Origin: Bipolaris cookei
Taxonomy: Eukaryota > Ascomycota > Dothideomycetes > Pleosporales > Pleosporaceae
Direction: 5' to 3'
DNA: 64,000 bases
NCBI GenBank assembly: GCA_002286855.1
Contig: NRSV01000084.1
Span: 1-64,000, forward strand
The position numbers were made by a program, and so were the translations under genes. Numbering within the stretch: position 1 is the first letter of the stretch; each line of letters opens with the position of its first letter. The notes under the pieces were generated by a model. It was given only the letters and a program-made list of their open reading frames with translations, had not been told where the DNA came from and made no database searches. Below, one piece after another: positions 56,496 through 64,000 of this stretch.

Positions 56496-57598
56496 CTAGG
56501 TCGTGACTTCTAGCTTAGCCCAGTAGGCCTGCTGCTCCACGGCGCAGTCTCGACCGTCCTTGTCGCAGCCCGGGAAGACAGCAACGAGATCACCCTCCTG
56601 GAAGCGACCGTTACGTTCGTTTGCGGGGCCGAGAGCGTAGGAATTAAGGAGGTTTTGGGGTACCATTGCGAGTTTGGCGAGAATCGTGCCGTGCCATCTG
56701 TTTGTGAGATTAGCTTACTGGTTCTAAAGCTGAAGATTGCCAGTAGATACTTACTGCACAATGTGCTCGAGCGCGTGGTACTCGGCCTTTTGGAAGTTGT
56801 AACTCCGGTAGATAGGGTCGAACCAGGTGTCCAGGAAGAACTTTGCCCACTCTCCATTTCGGACGATAAAGCTGCTCGGCGCCAGACCATCCTTATCTTG
56901 GGTGATGACAAAATCTATTCGGTCGCCCTTTAGGTTGCTGAATGTCTTGATGACGCTTTCGGGGGGAACGATGGGGGCGTTGGTGATCATGTGCGACTCG
57001 AGTTTGGTGGGCGTAAGGAGCGAAGTGTGGATGGGCGTGTCCATGTTCATGATCAGCGCGGTATGGTCAAGATACCACATGAACATGGAGGTTGGGTGGA
57101 GCGTCATGGCATGGCGGATTGCAGGCACGCGAGCCCAGGTGGGCGGAGAGTTGCCGATAGGATATTGGTTGTTGGTTGGGAAGAAGGTAAGATAGCCTGA
57201 TCGTATGTCAATATTCGCCCAATGTCTGCAGCAACTTGTCGGCGGTGGTGAGGCATACCATGTTTTTTGGCGTATTCCTCTCTGTTTCTTTTGACCTTTG
57301 ATGTCCATGCGGGATCCATCTTGGGATCCACGACTGTGACCACGACCACAGGCGGGCCGCTCCCTATCTTGGGCTTGGGTATGTTTGCTGCACTCCAGCC
57401 TCCTACCTTGGTGCTTCTTTTGGAAGTGCCACTACTTCCACCCAGCATCCAGATGAGCACGAAAAAGCCCAATATGCCACCAGCGATTAGCCGTCCTAGT
57501 TTGCTCCGGAGTAAATTCTTAAGAGCTGGTGGTATCGCAATTCCGCTCTGGTTTCTTGCAACATATGGCGGCGGTCGCGACGTCTTTCGTGGCGGCAT
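56496..57598 (-). CDS. GT34 alpha-1,6-mannosyltransferase subunit (Mnn10/Mnn11-like)
   Basis: Exons are 57598-57259, 57196-56755 and 56697-56496 (327 aa). Introns are 62 bp (GTATGC..ATCAG) and 57 bp (GTAAGT..AACAG). Splices read KKH-G-YLTFFP and EHIV-Q-WHGTILAKL. An upstream in-frame ATG at 57610 is possible. It is a type II membrane protein: a short basic cytosolic tail (MPPRKTSRPPPYVARN), then one membrane anchor (about residues 40-60, LIAGGILGFFVLIWMLG), then a lumenal GT34 domain. Motifs include WARVPAIRHAM, the DxD-like WYLDHTALIMN, FVITQDKDGLAPSSFIVRN and YWAKLEVTT at the end. In yeast Mnn10/Mnn11 belong to the Golgi M-Pol II complex that extends the alpha-1,6-mannan backbone. It is divergent from mannose-6-phosphate isomerase. 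Confidence 0.88.
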
Positions 57599-58558
57599 GG
57601 CGAAATGCATCGTGGAGAGTCTCCGTGAGTAGAGGAGATGTTGCAGTTGGCGTGGGTGGAACAATACGAGCGATGTCGTGTGGCGGTCTGGAAGTCGTTA
57701 AGAGGCGCAATCGCTACAGGAACATTGTTGAAGTGTCTCGAGGTGAAGAATGGTCCCAATGCATGCAGGAGATGTGCAGATTGAGCGGGTGCTGCGAGAG
57801 ACGGACTGCTCAAAGTCCACGCGACGACATGAGCATGCGCTGCGATTGGCCTTGGCAGGAGGGACCTTGCCCTAGCGCCCGCAGATTGTCCCTGGTCATG
57901 TTCGAGATGGAGGCATAACGGGCCATCACTATTTTTCTCGTTGAGAACCGATATCTTTCGAGCTATGCGCATATATATAAGACGTCGATATTCTTATCTT
58001 TGCGCATCCTGCTGCTAGGCGCCACAATTGCACCATGTGCGACTTGTCCACGTTATTCTTCATCTGCTTACTCCCTTTCACCACAACATGGCTACTTTTT
58101 GACCTACGGTAATCAAAGACATGGCCTGTCGCTATACGAGTAGTTCAAATATCGCAAAATATGTCCATCCCTGTACAGCACCAGCGGCCGCTAGTAAAAG
58201 GAGTTGCCCATACCCACCTGGCGCGCCGTCCGAGTCATCACGAGATTTCGCCGGACTGGGCACGAGTCGAGATCTCCAACTATGGGAATTTCACCAACGG
58301 ACGGCAAAGTCCACAATTCAGACGGAAGTCTCGGTATTTTTGCCAAGCTATATGACGATTGCTTACTGACTACCGCCTGCATCTTTGCAGCTACTTTGTG
58401 TTACCCGCTATGACGTCGAGTACCTGTCACAGTGAAGAAATAAACCCATTCGAAAAGAATGAAGAGTCGCGGGCTTGATCACAACAATCTGATTTCAATC
58501 TCTTGATTTTGCCCTCTACTCTTTCTTTACTTACTCTAATCCGTTTCCATACACAGCT
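57599..58558. promoter_or_regulatory. Divergent promoter region, mannosyltransferase and PMI
   Basis: 960 bp between divergent starts. It contains a TATATATAAG stretch near 57969-57980. No other gene was recognised. Confidence 0.4.
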
Positions 58559-59878
58559 ATGGTCGAAAAGGTGATCCAGTTGAGGTGCGACTGCAATCAG
58601 TACCCATGGGGAAAACAAGGCTCTAAGTCGCTCGCTGCGACATTGTGCGCAAGGACACCAGGCACAAGCTTCAAGATTGACGAGAATACGAGTTATGCTG
58701 AAATGTAAATTTGTAGACTGGAGTTTTGCAATAGCTTCTAACATCAGCAGGTGGATGGGCACATATCCCGAACTACCCTCCTATGTGTTGGAGACTGGCG
58801 AGGACCTTCAAGACGTCATTGACAAGAACCCCGATGAGCTTATCGGAAAGGCTGTTATTGACAAGTTCAATCACACCAAGCTGCCATACCTGCCAAAAGT
58901 CTTGTCGATAGCAAAGGCTCTACCCCTGCAGCTACACCCAGTATGTACCTTCACAAGAAGCGCCATGCCCCTTTTCTAATAACGCTTCAGAACAAAGAGC
59001 TGGCTTCAAAGCTACACGCAAAGAACCCAAGCCAGTTCACAGACCCAAACCACAAACCAGAGATTGCCCTGGCTCTTGGGGACTTTGAGGCTTTTTGTGG
59101 TTTCAAGCCTCTTGGAGAGCTTGCGCTTTTGATGAAACTCCCGCCGCTCCAGGGCTTCATGCCTGAGGTTACAAAGCCGATATTTGACGACCAGCAGTTG
59201 AAGCATATTGTCAAGGCAATGCTCACGGCTTCCGAGGATACTGTCCGCAAGACCAATGATGCCCTGATGAAGATACCAAAAGAGGAATTTGGCGTTTCCA
59301 GCTACATTCCCGAGATGATCCCTCGTCTGGCAGAACAGTACGATAAGTCTGACAATGGAACGCTCGTTGCTCTCATCACTATGAACTACTTGAAGCTCAA
59401 GGCTGGTGAAAGTATTTATATTCCCGCCGACGGCATTCACGCTTACCTGTCTGGCGACATTATCGAGTGCATGGCTCGATCAAACAACGTACTCAACACT
59501 GGTTTCTGCCCCCGTGCTGATCGCGACAATGTCGACATGTTCTGCTCAGTTCTCACGTTCTCACCACACAACGCAAAGGAAGCCATCCTACCGCCACAAG
59601 CCTTCGACAGAAGCAAAAACGGCAAGACGCAGATGTATGCACCTCCCCTTAGCGAGTTCAACATGTTAGCAACAACAATGAGTGCCGGCGATTCCGAGAC
59701 GATTGGGTCACTCGGTGGACCCAGCGTCATGATCGTAACCGAGGGCGAAGGCACTATGAAGGGTAATGGCAAAGAGTACAAGCTGAGCGATGGCTATATT
59801 TTCTTTATCAGCCCCGGTGTGGACCTCGAGTTTAACGCCACCAAGCAGCTGAAGGCATTTACAGCTTTTGCTGAGTAA
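58559..59878 (+). CDS. PMI40: Mannose-6-phosphate isomerase
   Basis: Exons are 58559-58704, 58751-58940 and 58991-59878 (407 aa). Introns are 46 bp (GTAAAT..AGCAG) and 50 bp (GTATGT..TTCAG). Splices read SYAE-M-WMGTYPELP and LQLHP|NKELASKLH. Type I PMI signatures are NQYPWGKQG, LPYLPKVLSIAKALPLQLHPNK (Zn ligands in the QLH motif), HKPEIALALGDFEAFCGF (Glu ligand) and IPADGIHAYLSGDIIECMARSNN (His ligand and the family pattern). It interconverts fructose-6-phosphate and mannose-6-phosphate, the first step to GDP-mannose for glycosylation and cell wall. The length is normal (yeast Pmi40 is 429 aa). Cytosolic. Confidence 0.96.
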
Positions 59879-60497
59879 ATCATTGTAATAGTAAGATAGG
59901 AATAATGAAATGCGAATGACAATGATTGAGGCTCTCAGGCCGCCACGGAGGTGACGTGAACACCAATTGGAGGAGATTAGAGCTTCCCCGCACTCAGCAA
60001 TGTGCATGAACACCAACAGCTGACTAGGAGTCAATACACTTGGAAAGTCCTATATGTACACAGTCTGAAAGCGTATGACAAGCCGGAAACTCTTCGGATC
60101 CGCACGCATGCGTACTGGGATTTCCCCACAAGTGCCCTTGCTTCCCCGCACTTTGACTGGAAACCCCCATCTGCACCTCAGGAGTAGCTATAAAACCCCG
60201 CAATGGAGCTTCATGTTGTGGGAATGGAAAGAGACGTTGTTTTGTCTGCTTGTCAATTGCATCTTTAGTTTCGATAAAAATCAAAAAAGAACGTGATTGC
60301 TTGGATCACGGGCGACTGGAACTTGACAGGAACGCGCGCTAGAACAGACGACTGACATTGGAACATCATCCTAGTGAAGCATCAGAGCCGGAATCATTCG
60401 GTAAGCTTATCATCTGGGTATTAAACCAGAAAATTCGCATTGATTTTGATTTCAGCATTCTCAATCTATTTCTACAATTCATTCGCTAATATTACAT
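59879..60497. other. Intergenic
   Basis: 619 bp; no supported gene. Confidence 0.4.
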
Positions 60498-62018
60498 ATG
60501 TCGCGCTCAGAAGAACATAAATTCACCACCATGGCCAGCCCAACAACCGCAAAACGCGACTCTATGGACGTGACAGCAAGCAGTCTTGAGACAAAAATGA
60601 AAGTCGCTTCTCTGGAGCAGCCGACGCGGAAGCGACCATTAGGTCTGACGGACCTCCCGCCCTCTGTCCGCGACAACATCTACAAATATTGTTTAGACAC
60701 TGAGATGGTCAATCTGGGCGAGCCAAACGTATCCTATACACACAAGATAGGCGACGGCGTACTCAAATTCTCGGCCTCACGAAAGCCCTTCCCGATCAAT
60801 AGCAGTCTCTTCTACGTCAACAAAGCGTTTAGTAAAGACGTACTGCGCTACTTTTACGAGAAGAATCTGTGGGTAAGACTAGATGTATATACGGCAAATG
60901 CACGGCACGCAAAGACTTTGCTGGAGGACTCTGGTCTACTGTTTTCCACTGCTTCGCCAAACGCTGTCGAAAAGGCAACTCAGCATGCCTTAGAGGTGGT
61001 GCTGGTGGAAAAGATCTCTGCGCAGAAACGCGCAAGCGTCATGTTTCCAGCACAGTACCTGCCTCGTCTGATCAACTTTCTCGATCAAGCAAGTTGCACA
61101 GCGGCAAGTTGGGCGCCTATGCACACACTCTTCTTGACCGTGATGAATACATACGACTTCCCCATTTCACGACTCCAAGGCGACTTGCTTGAGCCATTCA
61201 GATTACTCTCCAACTTTGCCAGCGTCACAGTCGACAGCAAAAACCTCCTACCGCGATACACAGAAGGACTGCAAAGCATGATGACAGAAAAGAGCTTCAC
61301 AGCCGAATCCTATCTCGCCCGCGTAACCGAGCTAGCAGATCTCTCCGACTCTGCGCGCGAAAAAGAAGATTACACCCTCGCAAACGAGTACGCAAACACC
61401 GTCATCATAGTACTAACATACGGCTACCTCACCCGCCCTGAAATTCTCCACTTGCAAGACGAATCCTTCAACAAAGCCGTCCAGCGACTCCGCTGGCGCA
61501 CAGAACTCGGACTCGGTATCTCCCTCTCCATCCCCCTGCGTAGTATCACATCCACAAAACACTGGATGCGCACTTCAACCCCCACACCGGAAATCAAAAA
61601 AGCAGCAAGAGATTTACTGCTAGCTGAGACATCAGTCTCCAAAGCCCTAAGTCTGGTAACGGACTCTCCCTCGCCAGCATCAAACCCTTGGTTCCATTCT
61701 CTACCTATCGAACTCATTCCAACCAACAAGCCCACCTTCTTCTCTGAGCGCGAAAAAGCGCAGACATGGTATGTGCTGGGAACCGTGCACATGGCGTTGG
61801 GCGAGAATATCTTCGCATGCGGAGATATGGAGCGTGCATTGGAGCTTTGGGGAAAGGAGAGTGGGGTTGATGAGGAAGACGGGTTGAGGGGCAGGATTGA
61901 GAAGGCGTTTGAGAGGGCGAGGAAGGGAATTGACATGGATGCGGAGAGTATGTGGGTTGGGGAGATTAGGCCGGGGACGGGGTTGAAAAGGGCAGCGAGG
62001 TTGGCGAGGGGGTTGTAG
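60498..62018 (+). CDS. F-box-like protein of unknown function
   Basis: Single exon, 506 aa from the ATG at 60498; an in-frame ATG at 60531 (MASPTTAKRD) is equally possible. Residues about 47-70 (LGLTDLPPSVRDNIYKYCLD) resemble the start of a fungal F-box (LPxxVRxxIYxY), followed by NKAFSKDVLRYFYEKN as in many ascomycete F-box-like proteins. The C-terminal part (WYVLGTVHMALGENIFACGDMERALELW) looks like one or two TPR helices. No transmembrane segment. Such proteins may link substrates to an SCF ligase, but the function here is inferred from weak motifs. Codon use is like neighbouring housekeeping genes. Confidence 0.7.
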   Translation: MSRSEEHKFTTMASPTTAKRDSMDVTASSLETKMKVASLEQPTRKRPLGLTDLPPSVRDNIYKYCLDTEMVNLGEPNVSYTHKIGDGVLKFSASRKPFPINSSLFYVNKAFSKDVLRYFYEKNLWVRLDVYTANARHAKTLLEDSGLLFSTASPNAVEKATQHALEVVLVEKISAQKRASVMFPAQYLPRLINFLDQASCTAASWAPMHTLFLTVMNTYDFPISRLQGDLLEPFRLLSNFASVTVDSKNLLPRYTEGLQSMMTEKSFTAESYLARVTELADLSDSAREKEDYTLANEYANTVIIVLTYGYLTRPEILHLQDESFNKAVQRLRWRTELGLGISLSIPLRSITSTKHWMRTSTPTPEIKKAARDLLLAETSVSKALSLVTDSPSPASNPWFHSLPIELIPTNKPTFFSEREKAQTWYVLGTVHMALGENIFACGDMERALELWGKESGVDEEDGLRGRIEKAFERARKGIDMDAESMWVGEIRPGTGLKRAARLARGL

Positions 62019-62270
62019 TTGGTTCTTTCGTATCAATACACATCTGTGTAGATAGAGATGGTTAAAGGACTTAGAGATACATAAAGGATATATATCTTCG
62101 AATAGCATCAACAAGAAAAAGGCTGAAAGTCTTTCCTCGTGGCACAAGAGATTCAAGAAGCAAGCAAGTAGCTGACGAAGAGGTACCGTGCAACAAGCAG
62201 TGCATAAGTTACATGGTATACATACGGTATTTCTACAAAACCAGCATATAAATCATACAACCCTACTTAG

Positions 62271-63788
62271 CTAGGCACGCAGCTGACTTGGCGCAGACTT
62301 ATTGCTCGAATTAACGAGCGCAGCCCAAGCATCACCACGCGCAGTCTTCTCCTGCACCGATCCTTCGTAGATACCCCGCAGACTATCAGAGGTAGATGCT
62401 GTCCTGCGGCGATCCTCCAACATGGACTCGACATAGTCGTCTTGACCGCCCGCTGCCTTTGCCTTGATAGCCAAGTCTGCCTTGTGGATTGCCCTCTCAA
62501 GGTATCTCCGCCTTTCCGCGTCCAGAGTCTGGTTGGTGGAAGCGGTTTCCGCCTCTGCAATTACCTTTGTGTACTCTGCTTTTTGCGCGGCTCGGAAAGC
62601 TGCTTCGCCGCCAGCTGCTTGCACGCGAGCAGCATACGTGGCTTCGGCAGCTTGCTTGTTGGGCCGAGCAGCTGCTTTCCAAGCCTCTGGACTACCAGCC
62701 TCCTCAATCTCCTTTCGCTTGCGCTGGTTGTAGGCAATCTTCATGGCGGTGTGGTCTTTGATTTTGGGCAGGTTGAAGCGGTTCCGAATTTCCTGCAAGT
62801 CCTCAACTGTGAAGCCGGCTTCTTTGTATCTCCTGTAGGTTTTTTGTTTGAGAAGAATAGATGCTTCTTTACGCTCTTTTGCTCGGATGAAGGCTAGTTT
62901 GAGGCCCTCCTCCTCGCTGTCTACGAGACCTCGGGTCAAGTAACGCTGTGCAGCCTTGACGGCTTTGAGGTATTCCTTGGCAGCAAAGGCTGCGGTTCCC
63001 TTTTCATACTTTTCAAGCAGCTCAGTCTCAGGTGTGGGGCTCTCAGGGGCATCGGTTTCTTCTGGTGCCCACATTTGTTGCTCTTCGCTTTCCATAAACT
63101 CTTCGCTTTCAAGTCCAAGTGTGCCTTCAGCCACTTTACGTTCAGCCATCATCTGAGGAGTTGGCCATTGCTTGTCGATGGTGGCTTGGTCAAGTCCCAG
63201 AGCCGCAGCATCGGCTCGCAACCTTTCAATTACCTCTGGCTTCTGCATGAGCGTCCAGCGGAGTGCCCACCCCATAGGACCAAGCTCTTTAATGCGTGCC
63301 ACATTGTCCTTGAGTAGATACTCGTCTAGCCCACCTTCACGATCCATTGTCTTGAGTACCTTGGCTGTGATGCGCAGTTTTATCCTCTTCTTCAGCGCAA
63401 CGGAGTATAGGCTCTTGGATAGGACGTTTGGCTGCCATTTCCGCCGGGTCTTGGTCTCGGTTTCCTTGGAGACATTGTTGCCGAACCGTATCATCTGCTC
63501 GCCGTAGAGACCCTTGTTTGCTTGCTTGAACAGCCTATGCTCGCCATATGGGTATGCCGGAATATATGCATCTTTAGGGATGACATTTTTGGGAATGTGG
63601 GAGCCGAGATCACCACCGCGTCGCCGTTGGAGAGGGTTCTTCACTGCAGGCGCGGGCGCGGGCGCGGGCGCAGTGGTTGCATATGTTCGCTGCGCCTGGT
63701 GGGCAGAGCGACCGACGGCTCCTGAAGACGGAATGCGTCCGGAGAGCAATTGACACCGGGCATGCATGGTAGGTGTGACGGCGAGCAT
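62271..63788 (-). CDS. Mitochondrial large-subunit ribosomal protein bL28m
   Basis: 505 aa from the ATG at 63788; the frame is open further upstream but without ATG. Residues 1 to about 35 are a mitochondrial presequence (MLAVTPTMHARCQLLSGRI), followed by an Ala-Pro dipeptide run. The bL28 core is at about residues 85-190: NKGLYGEQMIRFGNNVSKET, KTRRKWQPNVLSKSLYSVAL, KKRIKLRITAKVLKTMDREGGLDEYLL. It corresponds to yeast MRPL24. The C-terminal 300 residues are a charged helical extension (YLTRGLVDSEEEGLKLAFIRA; RRYLERAIHKADLAIKAKA) typical of Pezizomycotina mitoribosomal proteins. It is convergent with the F-box-like gene. Confidence 0.88.
   Translation of the reverse strand: MLAVTPTMHARCQLLSGRIPSSGAVGRSAHQAQRTYATTAPAPAPAPAVKNPLQRRRGGDLGSHIPKNVIPKDAYIPAYPYGEHRLFKQANKGLYGEQMIRFGNNVSKETETKTRRKWQPNVLSKSLYSVALKKRIKLRITAKVLKTMDREGGLDEYLLKDNVARIKELGPMGWALRWTLMQKPEVIERLRADAAALGLDQATIDKQWPTPQMMAERKVAEGTLGLESEEFMESEEQQMWAPEETDAPESPTPETELLEKYEKGTAAFAAKEYLKAVKAAQRYLTRGLVDSEEEGLKLAFIRAKERKEASILLKQKTYRRYKEAGFTVEDLQEIRNRFNLPKIKDHTAMKIAYNQRKRKEIEEAGSPEAWKAAARPNKQAAEATYAARVQAAGGEAAFRAAQKAEYTKVIAEAETASTNQTLDAERRRYLERAIHKADLAIKAKAAGGQDDYVESMLEDRRRTASTSDSLRGIYEGSVQEKTARGDAWAALVNSSNKSAPSQLRA
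63651..63672. repeat. GCGGGC repeat encoding Ala-Pro run
   Basis: A 6-bp GC-rich repeat within the bL28m gene gives APAPAPAP just after the presequence. Confidence 0.8.
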
Positions 63789-64000
63789 GCGAAGTGCCCG
63801 TTGTGATGAATGGTTGATGTGCTCGGTGGTCCGCAAATTCGAGAAGCCCACAGCACGGACCCCCAACTTTACTTCGTCCAATGTACAATCACGGGCGGAG
63901 CAAACCACTGGGACGACGCAGCGAACACACAACAGCTCATTAGAAACAGCTGTACATACATATTCCCGGCTTCGGCTCTGACAGGCGAATATGAAAAACA
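63789..64000. other. Promoter side of bL28m, window end
   Basis: 212 bp upstream of the bL28m start. The frame stays open upstream without an ATG. Nothing else seen. Confidence 0.4.

Noticed and set aside
1..64000. CRISPR arrays, operons, Shine-Dalgarno sites, rRNA genes
   Set aside because: None seen; the window is fungal nuclear DNA with spliced genes.

Overview
The window is nuclear DNA of a filamentous ascomycete (Pezizomycotina). The gene set and the pogo/Fot1-type transposons suggest a dothideomycete such as a member of the Pleosporales. The evidence is short GT-AG introns (mostly 48-75 bp) with CTAAC/CTCAC-like branch sites, secreted plant cell-wall enzymes (two CE5 esterases and a GH3 glycosidase), a fungal Ypd1 phosphorelay protein, TOM1/HUWE1, GEP3 and Mnn10/11 orthologues, and transposon relics whose stop codons all fit C-to-T change, as in repeat-induced point mutation (RIP). 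Species was not determined.

Layout. 1-3.7 kb is a transposon graveyard: the tail of one transposase, a LINE ORF1 relic and a full-length DD35D transposase with four in-frame stops. 4.3-9.3 kb carries a GNAT acetyltransferase, a cutinase and a BLOC-1 subunit 1 homologue (BLS1). 10.3-22.3 kb is one very large gene for a TOM1/HUWE1 HECT ubiquitin ligase (3953 aa, three exons). 22.8-30.3 kb holds a TauD-type dioxygenase facing a Dal5-family transporter gene. The transporter is destroyed by about 3.6 kb of inserted DNA that includes an old pogo-type element, itself interrupted by a young, apparently intact pogo element. 30.5-35.7 kb has an unknown Cys-rich protein, a histidine phosphatase and a Ser/Thr-rich surface protein. 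36.7-43.5 kb has a GH3 glycosidase with a one-base frameshift, a DAO-family FAD oxidoreductase and an acetylxylan-esterase-like CE5 enzyme. 45.6-64 kb is a conserved housekeeping block: a coiled-coil protein, a 2H phosphoesterase, Ypd1, mitochondrial aspartate aminotransferase, GEP3, an Mnn10/11 mannosyltransferase, mannose-6-phosphate isomerase, an F-box-like protein and mitochondrial ribosomal protein bL28m.

How the genes relate. Mannose-6-phosphate isomerase and the mannosyltransferase are divergent neighbours at opposite ends of the same route (GDP-mannose supply and Golgi mannan synthesis). Aspartate aminotransferase and GEP3 are divergent and both mitochondrial. The dioxygenase/Dal5 transporter pair looks like a sulfonate-type uptake and cleavage module that has lost its transporter.

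The most unusual observations are an apparent 3-nucleotide microexon encoding one conserved Asp in the aspartate aminotransferase gene, and the nested insertion, where removing the young element together with one TA rejoins the older transposase frame exactly. Exon coordinates were worked out by hand from splice signals, phase and family conservation; no database search was run.
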